This document shows, one piece after another, positions 53,471 through 62,108 of a stretch of DNA of 64,000 nucleotides. A program made the position numbers and the translations under genes. Numbering within the stretch: position 1 is the first letter of the stretch; every line of letters starts with the position of its first letter. Under the pieces are notes generated by a model. It worked only from the letters and a program-made list of their open reading frames with translations. It did not search any database and had not been told where the DNA came from. Source of the stretch: Simplicispira sedimenti. GTDB lineage: Bacteria; Pseudomonadota; Gammaproteobacteria; Burkholderiales; Burkholderiaceae_C. Location of the stretch: contig NZ_JAKVIJ010000005.1 in the NCBI RefSeq assembly GCF_022760965.1, positions 62,001-126,000 of the forward strand. The letters are read 5' to 3'.

Positions 53471-54165
53471 AATTGACGCATGTCAAGCCCATCGGACTGG
53501 GAAGCGTCATGCTTGCGGTCCTGCGCCGCGAGATTTCGCTGGCAATGCGCCAGAAGGGTGAAGTGCTGACGCCATTGGTGTTTTTTGCCGTGGTCGCCAG
53601 CCTCTTCCCTCTGGGCGTCGGGCCGGAGTCGGCGCTTTTGTTGCGCATGGCTCCCGGTGTTTTGTGGGTGAGTGCCTTGCTTGCTGCCATGCTTTCTCTT
53701 CAGCGCCTTTTTGCCAGCGACTACGCCGACGGCTCCCTGGAGCAAATGGTGTTGTCGCCAGCTCCGCTGCAGTTGCTGGTGGCCGCGAAGGCCCTGTCCC
53801 ACTTCTTGCTGTCGGGCGTCCCTCTGGTGCTGATGGCGCCGGTTCTCGGCCTGCAGTTCGGGCTGGATGCGTCATCCCTGGGAATTCTGATGCTGACACT
53901 GCTCCTGGGCACACCGACCTTGAGCCTGATAGGAAGCATTGGCGCCGCATTGACACTCGGTGTTCGGGGTGCCGGGGTTCTGCTGTCGCTCCTGATCCTG
54001 CCGCTGTACATTCCCGTCCTGATTTTTGGCGCGGGGGCTGTGGAAGCCTACACCTCGGATCTGGGTGTCCATGGGCACCTGTCCCTGCTGGCTGCGCTGT
54101 TGGTTCTTTCCCTGTTTTTTGCCCCCTTCGCCACAACGGCTGCACTGAAGATATCCCTGGAATGA
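53467..54165 (+). CDS. ccmB: Heme exporter permease CcmB
   Basis: A 232-residue inner-membrane protein with six hydrophobic segments. LRREISLAMRQKGEVLTPLVF is the conserved start, SDYADGSLEQMVLSP and LLLGTPTLSLIGSIGAALT follow, and the C terminus LPLYIPVLIFGAGAV is typical. It forms the membrane part of the CcmAB transporter. It overlaps ccmC by four bases. Confidence 0.95.
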   Translation: MKLTHVKPIGLGSVMLAVLRREISLAMRQKGEVLTPLVFFAVVASLFPLGVGPESALLLRMAPGVLWVSALLAAMLSLQRLFASDYADGSLEQMVLSPAPLQLLVAAKALSHFLLSGVPLVLMAPVLGLQFGLDASSLGILMLTLLLGTPTLSLIGSIGAALTLGVRGAGVLLSLLILPLYIPVLIFGAGAVEAYTSDLGVHGHLSLLAALLVLSLFFAPFATTAALKISLE

Positions 54166-54902
54166 AAACAAACAGCATTCACTGGTTCAAGTACGCTGCG
54201 CCCCAGAACTTCTACTTTCTGGCTGGCAAGATGTGGCCATGGTTCGCAGCACTGGCCGCCCTGCTGATGGTGGTGGGTTTGTGGATCTCCTTCTTTGTGG
54301 CGCCCGTGGATGCCCAGCAAGGGCAAGGCTACCGCATCATCTTTGTGCACGTGCCGTCATCGCAGATGTCGATGTTCATCTACCTCGTGATGGCCGCTTG
54401 GGCCGGTGTCGGTCTGGCGTTCAATACGCGCCTCTCGGGCATGATGGCCGCCGCCCTTGCCCCCACAGGGGCCTTGTTTGCGTTTCTTTCGCTGCTGACG
54501 GGGTCGCTCTGGGGCAAACCCATGTGGGGCACTTGGTGGGTATGGGACGCACGACTCACCTCGACGCTGATCCTGCTCTTCCTTTACCTGGGATTTCTGG
54601 CATTGCAATCGAGCATTGACGATCCCCGCCGAGCAGACAAAGCCTGCGCCGTGCTCGCCCTGGTAGGGGTTGTCAACGTCCCCATCATCTATTTTTCGGT
54701 GAACTGGTGGAATACCTTGCACCAGGGAGCATCGGTCTCGCTGACCCGGGCGCCCTCGATGGCGGCACCCATGCTGTGGGGCATGCTGATCATGGTGTTG
54801 GCGTTCTGGATGTACGCCATCGCGGCTGCGCTGGCTCGGGTGCGCAACATCATTCTTGAGCGGGAACGCCATACAGACTGGGTGAAAAATGCAGTGGAAT
54901 AG
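54162..54902 (+). CDS. ccmC: Heme handling protein CcmC
   Basis: A 246-residue six-helix membrane protein that delivers heme to CcmE. The tryptophan-rich WWD motif is WGKPMWGTWWVWDARLTST, flanked by histidine-bearing helices (FVHVPSSQMSMFIYL, WWNTLHQGASVS). The ATG at 54162 overlaps the ccmB stop, so a longer upstream frame is ruled out. Downstream, ccmD overlaps its end. Confidence 0.95.
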   Translation: MKTNSIHWFKYAAPQNFYFLAGKMWPWFAALAALLMVVGLWISFFVAPVDAQQGQGYRIIFVHVPSSQMSMFIYLVMAAWAGVGLAFNTRLSGMMAAALAPTGALFAFLSLLTGSLWGKPMWGTWWVWDARLTSTLILLFLYLGFLALQSSIDDPRRADKACAVLALVGVVNVPIIYFSVNWWNTLHQGASVSLTRAPSMAAPMLWGMLIMVLAFWMYAIAAALARVRNIILERERHTDWVKNAVE

Positions 54903-55065
54903 TCTTTCCGAATTTCTTGCCATGGGCGGCTACGCACTCTATGTGTGGGGCAGCTTTGGTGCGACCGCCCTGGTCATGCTGTGCGAATCCTTGCTGATTC
55001 GCAGCCAGCGCAAACAGATCTTGCGAAACCTTCGCAACGGTGTTGACTCCCATCACGAATCATGA
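54889..55065 (+). CDS. ccmD: Heme exporter accessory protein CcmD
   Basis: A 58-residue single-helix membrane protein: MQWNSLSEFLAMGGYALYVW, hydrophobic helix, then a basic cytoplasmic tail RSQRKQILRNLRNG. Length, FLAMGGYA..VW pattern and position between ccmC and ccmE identify CcmD. It overlaps ccmC by 14 bases and ccmE by four (ATGA). It is needed for release of holo-CcmE. Confidence 0.9.
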   Translation: MQWNSLSEFLAMGGYALYVWGSFGATALVMLCESLLIRSQRKQILRNLRNGVDSHHES

Positions 55066-55499
55066 AACCACGTCACAAACGCGCTGCCGTCATTGCGGGC
55101 GGTCTGGCCGCCCTGTCGCTGGCGGCCTATCTGGTGCTGAACGCCTTTGAAAGCAACCTGGTGTTTTTCTTCAGTCCCAGCCAGGTGGCTGCGGGCGAGG
55201 CGCCCAAGAACCGCACCTTTCGGGTGGGCGGCATGGTCAAGGAAGGCTCCGTCGAGCGCAAGGACCTCACGGTGAAGTTCATCGTCACCGATACAGCCAA
55301 GGAGATGACGGTGACCTACACCGGCATCCTTCCCGATCTGTTCCGCGAAGGCAAAGGGGTGGTGGCCCAGGGCAAGCTCGGCGACAACGGACTGTTCACA
55401 GCCACGGAAGTGCTTGCCAAACACGACGAAAACTACATGCCCCCAGAGGCACAGCATGCCGTCGATCAGGCCCAGAAGACCATTGAAACGCTGAAATAA
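55062..55499 (+). CDS. ccmE: Heme chaperone CcmE
   Basis: A 145-residue membrane-anchored periplasmic heme chaperone. One N-terminal helix (AAVIAGGLAALSLAAYLVLN) is followed by the OB-fold domain with RVGGMVKEGSVER and the covalent heme-binding His121 in AKHDENYMPPE. It carries the H-type motif HxxxY of most proteobacteria. Confidence 0.97.
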   Translation: MKPRHKRAAVIAGGLAALSLAAYLVLNAFESNLVFFFSPSQVAAGEAPKNRTFRVGGMVKEGSVERKDLTVKFIVTDTAKEMTVTYTGILPDLFREGKGVVAQGKLGDNGLFTATEVLAKHDENYMPPEAQHAVDQAQKTIETLK

Positions 55500-55500
55500 C

Positions 55501-57468
55501 ATGATTCCCGAACTAGGCCACTTCGCGCTGATCCTGTCGCTTTTTGTTGCGCTCGCGCTGGGGGTTTTGACCGTGATCGGTGGTCAGACCGGCCGCAGCG
55601 ATTGGATCGCTCTGGCCCGCCCCGGCGCGCACGCGCTATGGCTGCTCACCGCCATCGCCTATGGCTGCCTGACCTATGCGTTCTACTCCAACGACTTCTC
55701 CGTCGTTTATGTGGTCCAGCACTCCAACTCCAGCCTGCCCGCCCTGTACCGCATCGCTGGGGTGTGGGGGGGGCATGAAGGCTCCTTGCTGCTGTGGCAC
55801 TTCATGCTCACCTCGTGGATGTTGGCAGTGGCATTTTTCTCCCGGCAATTGCCCGACGCCATGGTGGCCAAGGTATTGGGGATTCTCGGCCTGGTCGGGG
55901 TGGGCTTTCTGCTCTTCATGCTGCTGACGTCCAACCCATTCCTGCGGCTGACCGATGTCCCTGCGGACGGGCGTGATCTGAACCCCTTGCTGCAAGACCC
56001 CGGTCTGGTGTTTCACCCGCCCATGCTCTACATGGGTTACGTGGGCCTGGCCGTGCCGTTCGCCTTTGCCATTGCCGCACTGCTGGGCGGGCGCCTGGAC
56101 GCCGCATGGGCGCGTTGGTCGCGCCCCTGGGCCACGGTGGCCTGGATGTTTCTCACCCTGGGCATTGCATTGGGCTCCTGGTGGGCCTATTACGAGTTGG
56201 GATGGGGCGGCTGGTGGTTCTGGGATCCGGTGGAGAACGCATCCTTCCTTCCCTGGCTGGTGAGCGTGGCGCTGATCCACTCATTGGCGGTGACGGAAAA
56301 GCGCGGTCTGTTCCGCAACTGGACCATCGTGCTGGCCATCACAGCGTTCTCACTCAGTTTGCTGGGCACCTTCCTGGTGCGCTCCGGGGTGCTGACTTCG
56401 GTCCACGCTTTCGCCACAGACCCTCGGCGTGGCGTTTTCATTCTGGTGTTCCTGATCGCTGTCGTCGGCAGCTCCCTGACCCTTTTTGCCATGCGTGCCA
56501 GCAAGGTGCGCGCTGGTGGTTCGTTCAAGCTGGTCTCACGCGAAACCTTCCTGTTGCTCAACAACGTTCTGATGACCACCGCGGCCGCCACCGTGCTGCT
56601 GGGAACCTTGTATCCGCTGATCGTCGATGCGCTGAACCTGGGCAAGCTGTCGGTCGGCCCGCCCTACTTCAACGCCGTCTTTGTGCCAATCATGGTGCCT
56701 GTCCTGCTGTTCATGGTGGTGGGCACCTTTGCCCGCTGGAAAAGTGACGGCATCGCCGAGCTGTGCAAAAAGCTGGGCGCCACCGCCCTGATTTCCGTGG
56801 CATTGGGATGCACTTTGCCGATTCTGGCTGGCCATTGGTCGGCTGCAGTGGCCTTGGGCATGAGCCTGGCGCTGTGGATCGTGCTGTCTTCGGCACAGCA
56901 CATCTACCGCCAGCTCCGAGACACGGCGCGCTGGCGCTCCACTCCCTGGTCGTTCTGGGGCATGCACATCGCCCACATCGGTGTGGCGGTCAGCACCCTC
57001 GGCGTTGTCATGGTCACCAACTACGAAACCGAAAAAGACGTACGCATGACTGTGGGAGACACTGTCTCCGTGGGTGGCTATACCCTGCGGCTGACCGGCA
57101 TACGCCAGGCCCAAGGCCCCAACTACCGTGCAGACGTGGGTGATGTCGAGCTGATCCAAGATGGAAAGGTCTTGCGCCATCTGCACCCCGAAAAGCGCGC
57201 CTACTTCTCCAGCACCATGCCCATGACCGAAGCCGCCATCGACACCGGGCTGGCCCGTGATGTGTATGTTTCTCTCGGAGAGCAGTTGGAAGGTGGAGCG
57301 AACCCGGCGTGGGCTGTGCGCGTGTACTACAAGCCCTTCGTGAGCTGGATCTGGGGTGGTGCGTTGCTCATGGCCCTGGGTGGCACCCTGGCGGCACTGG
57401 ACCGCCGCTATCGCAAGAAAAAGGCCGCGACAGCATCGGATGCGCTGGTTTCGGGTGCAACAGCATGA
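55501..57468 (+). CDS. ccmF: Cytochrome c heme lyase subunit CcmF
   Basis: A 655-residue polytopic membrane protein, the heme-lyase core. GGHEGSLLLWHFMLTSWMLA, the WWD motif GWGGWWFWDPVENASFLPWL and HSLAVTEKRGLFRNWT are diagnostic. About 15 hydrophobic helices plus a periplasmic C-terminal domain. It starts one base after the ccmE stop and overlaps ccmG by four bases. Confidence 0.97.
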   Translation: MIPELGHFALILSLFVALALGVLTVIGGQTGRSDWIALARPGAHALWLLTAIAYGCLTYAFYSNDFSVVYVVQHSNSSLPALYRIAGVWGGHEGSLLLWHFMLTSWMLAVAFFSRQLPDAMVAKVLGILGLVGVGFLLFMLLTSNPFLRLTDVPADGRDLNPLLQDPGLVFHPPMLYMGYVGLAVPFAFAIAALLGGRLDAAWARWSRPWATVAWMFLTLGIALGSWWAYYELGWGGWWFWDPVENASFLPWLVSVALIHSLAVTEKRGLFRNWTIVLAITAFSLSLLGTFLVRSGVLTSVHAFATDPRRGVFILVFLIAVVGSSLTLFAMRASKVRAGGSFKLVSRETFLLLNNVLMTTAAATVLLGTLYPLIVDALNLGKLSVGPPYFNAVFVPIMVPVLLFMVVGTFARWKSDGIAELCKKLGATALISVALGCTLPILAGHWSAAVALGMSLALWIVLSSAQHIYRQLRDTARWRSTPWSFWGMHIAHIGVAVSTLGVVMVTNYETEKDVRMTVGDTVSVGGYTLRLTGIRQAQGPNYRADVGDVELIQDGKVLRHLHPEKRAYFSSTMPMTEAAIDTGLARDVYVSLGEQLEGGANPAWAVRVYYKPFVSWIWGGALLMALGGTLAALDRRYRKKKAATASDALVSGATA

Positions 57469-57989
57469 AAAAAGCACTGATTCCCCTGGGCGTATTTCTG
57501 GTTCTGGTGGTGTTTCTGGCCATCGGCCTGACCCGCGACCCCCGCGTGGTTCCCTCGCCCCTGATTGACAAGGCTGCGCCCGTTTTCGTCGCTCCCTTGC
57601 TCCACACGCCCGAAAAACAGTTCTCGGCCCAGGACATGCGCGGCAAGGTGTGGTTGCTGAACGTCTGGGCGTCCTGGTGCACTGCCTGCCTGCAGGAACA
57701 CCCGGTGCTGATGGAATATGCCAAGAGCAAAAACATTCCGCTGATCGGCCTGAACTACAAGGACCAATCTGCCAACGGGCTGAAATGGCTGGCCCGCCAT
57801 GGTGACCCCTATGACCTGTCGGTGGTGGATCCTGAAGGGCGCATTGGTATTGACTTTGGCGTCTATGGCGTGCCCGAGACCTTTTTGATCGACAAGGAAG
57901 GCAAGATTCGCTTCAAGCAGATCGGCCCCGTGACCGAGGAAGCCCTGCTCAAGACCATCCTGCCGCTGGCACAGGAACTGCAAAAATGA
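57465..57989 (+). CDS. ccmG: Thioredoxin-like CcmG/DsbE
   Basis: A 174-residue membrane-tethered thioredoxin that keeps apocytochrome cysteines reduced. One N-terminal helix, then VWLLNVWASWCTACLQEHP with redox cysteines Cys72 and Cys75 (WCTAC), and the cis-Pro loop YGVPETFLIDKEG. The ATG at 57465 is followed by MKKALIPLGVFLVLVVFL. It ends by overlapping ccmH. Confidence 0.95.
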   Translation: MKKALIPLGVFLVLVVFLAIGLTRDPRVVPSPLIDKAAPVFVAPLLHTPEKQFSAQDMRGKVWLLNVWASWCTACLQEHPVLMEYAKSKNIPLIGLNYKDQSANGLKWLARHGDPYDLSVVDPEGRIGIDFGVYGVPETFLIDKEGKIRFKQIGPVTEEALLKTILPLAQELQK

Positions 57990-58453
57990 AATTCTGGCTT
58001 GCCCTGTTGCTGGCGTTGCAGTTCGCTCTGCCTGCCCACGCCAATGAAGCCCCTCCGCTGGCGCAAGACCCGGTGGTGGAAAAACGCATGGTCGCCATCT
58101 CGGCGGAGCTGCGATGCCTGGTCTGCCAGAACGAATCGCTGGCGGGCTCGCGGGCCGATCTGGCCATGGACCTCAAGCGCGAGATCCGCTCCCAGATCCA
58201 GGCCGGCAAAAGTGACGCCGAGATCATGGACTTCATGGTCAGCCGCTATGGCGATTTCGTACGCTACCGCCCGCCCGTCAATCCGGTGACCTGGCTGCTC
58301 TGGTTTGGCCCCTTTGTATTGCTGGCGGGTGCCGTGTATGGGCTCGTGCGCATCGTGCGCACCCACCAGCGTGACGCCAAGCCTCAACCGCTTGACGAAG
58401 CCCAACGCGCCAAGGCGCAGTCAATCCTGCAAGCTCCGGACCGCCTTCCATGA
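57986..58453 (+). CDS. ccmH: Cytochrome c maturation thiol-disulfide protein CcmH
   Basis: A 155-residue CcmH/CcmL-type protein. The signal peptide precedes the redox motif LRCLVCQNESLAGS; SRYGDFVRYRPPVNPVTWLLW leads into a C-terminal TM helix. It does not contain the TPR domain of the long E. coli CcmH, which is encoded here by the separate ccmI. It overlaps ccmI by four bases. Confidence 0.95.
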   Translation: MKFWLALLLALQFALPAHANEAPPLAQDPVVEKRMVAISAELRCLVCQNESLAGSRADLAMDLKREIRSQIQAGKSDAEIMDFMVSRYGDFVRYRPPVNPVTWLLWFGPFVLLAGAVYGLVRIVRTHQRDAKPQPLDEAQRAKAQSILQAPDRLP

Positions 58454-59298
58454 CCCTTTTCATTGCCCTCGCAGCGGCCTTGACCGTGCTGATCATCGTT
58501 TGGATGGTCTGGCCCCTGCTGCGTCCAACGCCGCTCAACAACGTCTCCAGCCTGCGACTGAACGCCGCCATCTACCGCGAACAGCTCGATGCCCTGGAGC
58601 GCGACCTTGCCAATGGCACCATGACACCGGCCGACTATGAGGCCACCCGCGACGAGCTGCAGCTGCGCCTGCTGGACGACACCGCAGAACCCGATGCCCC
58701 TGCCGCACCGACCGCCACACCCTTCTGGAGCGCACGACGCACTTCGGCATTGCTGGCCTTGGTATTGCCCCTGGGCGCCGCAGGCATGTACCACTTTCTG
58801 GGCAACCCTGCGGCGCTGAGTCCTGCACTCGCGCAGGCCGCAGCGCAAGAACAGGTGATCCAGATGGTGGAGTCCCTGGCCGCCAAACTCCAGGCCAATC
58901 CAGACAACCCCAAGGGCTGGGCCATGCTGGCGCGGTCCTACAAGGTCATGGGCCGACTGGACGAGGCCGCGCAGGCCTACGCCAAGGCCAGTGAAGCCAT
59001 TCAGAACCACCCCGACTTCCTGGTGGACTATGCCGAACTGCTGGCCCTGCGGGCAGGCAATCGCATGGAGGGCCAGCCGCAGGAACTGGTTCGACAGGCC
59101 CTGAGTGTGGACCCCGAACACCCCAGCGCACTCATGATGTCCGGCGTTGCCGCCTATCAACAGGGCGACTTCGATCGCGCCGCAGCAGACTGGGAAAAAC
59201 TGCTGGGACTCTTGGAACCGGGCTCCGAAGACGCCAAGGTCACCCAAGAATACCTGGACGACGCACGCCTCCAAGCCTCCAAGGCCAAGAAGCCATAG
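58450..59298 (+). CDS. ccmI: Apocytochrome-binding TPR protein CcmI
   Basis: A 282-residue protein with two TM helices near the N terminus (residues 1-24 and about 96-116) flanking a cytoplasmic loop rich in charged residues (YREQLDALERDLANGTM). The C-terminal TPR region (NPDNPKGWAMLARSYKVMGR, HPDFLVDYAELLALRAGN) chaperones apocytochrome c. It completes a gap-free operon ccmABCDEFGHI. Confidence 0.92.
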   Translation: MTLFIALAAALTVLIIVWMVWPLLRPTPLNNVSSLRLNAAIYREQLDALERDLANGTMTPADYEATRDELQLRLLDDTAEPDAPAAPTATPFWSARRTSALLALVLPLGAAGMYHFLGNPAALSPALAQAAAQEQVIQMVESLAAKLQANPDNPKGWAMLARSYKVMGRLDEAAQAYAKASEAIQNHPDFLVDYAELLALRAGNRMEGQPQELVRQALSVDPEHPSALMMSGVAAYQQGDFDRAAADWEKLLGLLEPGSEDAKVTQEYLDDARLQASKAKKP

Positions 59299-59397
59299 CC
59301 GACCCTGGTCTGGGGATGTGCGCAGGCGGCTCAGCCTGCGCTCCCCCCTTGCTGCGAAGCCGTCAGACACCTACCACCCACGCAAAAAACAACCAAC

Positions 59398-61692
59398 ATG
59401 CAGATCCACCGTTCGACAGAACCTTCCCGACCCCAGGCACGTACCTTGGCCGTCCTGGTATCCCTGGCTTGTCTGCACATGGTGCCGGCACATGCCCAAA
59501 GCACGGCCCCACGCAACGCCCATGCGGCACTGCCCGAAGTGGTGGTCAGCGGCTCGCGGCAGGAGCAGGCGGCAGACGAGCTGCCGCTATCCTACGATGT
59601 GATCAACGCCAACACCCTGAGCAACCAGCAAAGCCGCAACCTGCGCGAAGCGCTGGAGAACCTGCCCAACACGTCGGTCAAGCGCTCGCCGGCCCGGTTT
59701 TCCGTCGGCGGTGCCACCGCCAGCGCCGGGCGCGATGGCAACGTAGGCATCAACATCCGCGGCCTGGGTGGCAACCGGGTGCTGCTGATGACCGATGGCG
59801 TGCGCATGCCGCGCAGCTACGCCTTCCGCACCACCACCTTTGACCGTGAATACCTCTCGCTCGAACTGCTCAAGCGCATCGAGGTGGTACGTGGCCCGGC
59901 GTCCGCCCTGTACGGTTCCGACGGCATGGCGGGGCTGGTCAACTTCATCACGCACGAACCGGCCGACTTCCTGGCCGTCGGCAAAGGCGAAACACCCAAA
60001 ACGCTCGGTGGCCGCATTGCGGCGGGCTGGAGCGGTGACGACAACGGCCACACCCTGGCCGGTACCGTGGCAGGCCAAGCCAGCGACACCCTGCAGTGGA
60101 TGCTGACGGCCACCACCCGCGGCGCCCACGCCATGGACAACATGGGCACCAACCACGAGCCCAATCTCAACCGCACCCGCCCCAACCCGCAGGACGACCG
60201 CGACAACGCCGTGCTCGGCAAGATCGTGCTGCGCCCCCATGCCACGCAGCGCCACGTGTTCACGCTGGAGCATGTGCAGAAGAAATCGGATGTGGACCTG
60301 CTCTCCAGTCGCAACCCCCTGCCCTTGCGCGGCACCCCGGCGCAGATTGCCGGTGCCATCGTCGATGAATACTCCTCGCGCTCCATGGAGCGCAACCGCC
60401 TGACCTGGGATGCCCGGTTTGGCCTGGGTACCGACTGGGCAGACCACGTGCGCACCGTCGTGGCGTACCAGGATGCGCAATCGCGCCAGGTCGGCACCAG
60501 CGTACGCAACACCCTGCCCCTGCGCGTGCGCGACAACTCCTATGGCGAGAGCACCTGGCAGGCCGGCGTGCAGGCCGACAAAATTTTGCGCAGCGGTGGC
60601 TGGGCGCACAAGATCACCTACGGGCTGGACCATGTGCGCAGCGACATCTCCAACCTCTACACCGGCCTGGCCCCCCTCCCACCGGAAGTGTTTCCGCTCA
60701 AGCGCTTCCCCGACACACGCGAAACCACCAGCGCGCTCTATGTGCAGGACGAATCGGTGCACGGCAACTGGAGCTTGACCCCTGGCCTGCGCTTCGACCA
60801 TTTTTCGCTTGACGTGACCAGCCAGGCGGGCTTTTACCCACCCGCCAAGCAGCCAGGGCAGTCGCTCTCGGGCTCGGCGCTGTCGCCCAAGATCGGCGTG
60901 CTGTACCGCGCCACGGAACAGTGGAGCGTGTTCGGCCAGTACGCAGCGGGCTTTCGCGCCCCCGATGCAGGGCAGGTCAACGGTTACTACGAAAACGCGG
61001 CCGAACAGGTCATCATCATCCCCAACCCCGACCTCCGGCCCGAAAAGAGCCGCGGCGTGGAACTGGGCGTGCGCGGACGCCTGGACCGCCTGAGCCTGGA
61101 CGCCGCCGTGTTTGGCAGCCACTATTCCAACCTGATCATGGACACGGTGCTGATCCGCGGCACGGGCACAGCGGCGGATCCGCGCATCTTCCAGACCATC
61201 AACACCGAGCGCGCACGCATCACTGGCTTTGAGCTCAAGGGCCAGTACGACTGGGGCCGCGTGGCGGGCGGACGCCTGGTCACGCCGTTCAGCTACGGCA
61301 AGGCACGCGGTGTGAACCGCGCCACCGGCAAACCCATCAACTCGGTGGACCCCGCCCAGCTGGCGCTGGGCGTGCAGTACGACACGGCGGCCTGGGGCCT
61401 GCGCCTGGACATGCGCCACCATGCGGCCAAGACGGCCAAGGACATCGACAGCGCCTCGTCCGTCAAGCCGCCCAACACGCAGTTCACCGTTCCCTCGGCC
61501 ACCACGCTGGATGTATCCGCGCAGTGGCGCCTGCGCAAGGACCTGCGCCTGAACTTCGCCGTGCACAACCTGACCAACCGCAAGTACTGGCTCTGGCCCG
61601 ACGTCTATGGCCTGGCGGCCTCGTCCACCACCAATGACGCCTACACCCAGCCAGGGCGCAGCGTCCATGTGTCGCTGGTCAAGGATTTCTGA
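59398..61692 (+). CDS. TonB-dependent receptor, heme/hemoglobin type
   Basis: A 764-residue outer-membrane receptor. A signal peptide ends near VPAHAQS; the plug follows (VNIRGLGGNRVLLMTDGVRM-like segment VGINIRGLGGNRVLLMTDGV) and the barrel ends in VHVSLVKDF. The heme-receptor landmarks FRAP (in AAGFRAPDAGQV) and NPDL (in IIPNPDLRPEKS) are present, but the histidine usually found between them is missing. It lies 99 bp after the ccm operon and could import heme or a heme-protein ligand. Substrate is inferred. Confidence 0.85.
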   Translation: MQIHRSTEPSRPQARTLAVLVSLACLHMVPAHAQSTAPRNAHAALPEVVVSGSRQEQAADELPLSYDVINANTLSNQQSRNLREALENLPNTSVKRSPARFSVGGATASAGRDGNVGINIRGLGGNRVLLMTDGVRMPRSYAFRTTTFDREYLSLELLKRIEVVRGPASALYGSDGMAGLVNFITHEPADFLAVGKGETPKTLGGRIAAGWSGDDNGHTLAGTVAGQASDTLQWMLTATTRGAHAMDNMGTNHEPNLNRTRPNPQDDRDNAVLGKIVLRPHATQRHVFTLEHVQKKSDVDLLSSRNPLPLRGTPAQIAGAIVDEYSSRSMERNRLTWDARFGLGTDWADHVRTVVAYQDAQSRQVGTSVRNTLPLRVRDNSYGESTWQAGVQADKILRSGGWAHKITYGLDHVRSDISNLYTGLAPLPPEVFPLKRFPDTRETTSALYVQDESVHGNWSLTPGLRFDHFSLDVTSQAGFYPPAKQPGQSLSGSALSPKIGVLYRATEQWSVFGQYAAGFRAPDAGQVNGYYENAAEQVIIIPNPDLRPEKSRGVELGVRGRLDRLSLDAAVFGSHYSNLIMDTVLIRGTGTAADPRIFQTINTERARITGFELKGQYDWGRVAGGRLVTPFSYGKARGVNRATGKPINSVDPAQLALGVQYDTAAWGLRLDMRHHAAKTAKDIDSASSVKPPNTQFTVPSATTLDVSAQWRLRKDLRLNFAVHNLTNRKYWLWPDVYGLAASSTTNDAYTQPGRSVHVSLVKDF

Positions 61693-61705
61693 GGCCACCT
61701 AAAAT

Positions 61706-61780
61706 TTGATGGAAAATAGGCTTTGAGCCCATAAATACAGCGCAAGCAGCTATCAAAACAATAGCAATTTTGCGCTGTAT
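61706..61780. repeat. Dispersed TAGCTAT/GCGCTTG-type repeat
   Basis: AATACAGCGCAAGCAGCTAT, then CAAAACAATAGCAA, then TTGCGCTGTAT. The ends ATACAGCGCAA/TTGCGCTGTAT form a perfect 11-bp inverted pair. Confidence 0.7.
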
Positions 61781-61785
61781 CCTCG

Positions 61786-62108
61786 GGTTGCTGCAACTCC
61801 ACGCTGCCCGACGGCCGCACCCAGATGTCCGTTGCCATTCAGGACGGCCGCATCGCCGAAAAGCGCCGGGGCATGACGCGCTTGCCCGAACTACTGGCCG
61901 CAGGTCTGACCGTGGCTTTCAGCCAGGACTGCGTGAAGGACCCCTGGTATGGACTGGGCAGTAGCGACAGCAGGAACTGGCACGAACCGGCACACATGGC
62001 CCTGCATGTGGGCCAGATGACCAGCCAGGTCGCCATGCGCCAATGCTTCAAAGCCGTCACCACCCAACCAGCGCAGCCGCTGGGACTCGAAGGCTACGGG
62101 CTGGCGGC
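61786..62108 (+). pseudogene. codA: Cytosine deaminase-type amidohydrolase relic with internal deletion
   Basis: In one frame, an amidohydrolase-like N-terminus (CNSTLPDGRTQMSVAIQDGR IAE, with the DGR pattern) is joined directly to cytosine-deaminase C-terminal sequence (KRRGMTRLPELLAAGLTVAF, SQDCVKDPWYGLG, HMALHVGQMTSQVAMRQCF, LGLEGYGLA). The intervening metal-binding and catalytic regions, which would be about 250 residues, are missing, and the segment after YGLG (SSDSRNWHEP) looks scrambled. The 3' part runs into the convergent diguanylate cyclase gene. The 395 bp between the receptor and the cyclase contain only this relic and a repeat. Confidence 0.75.
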
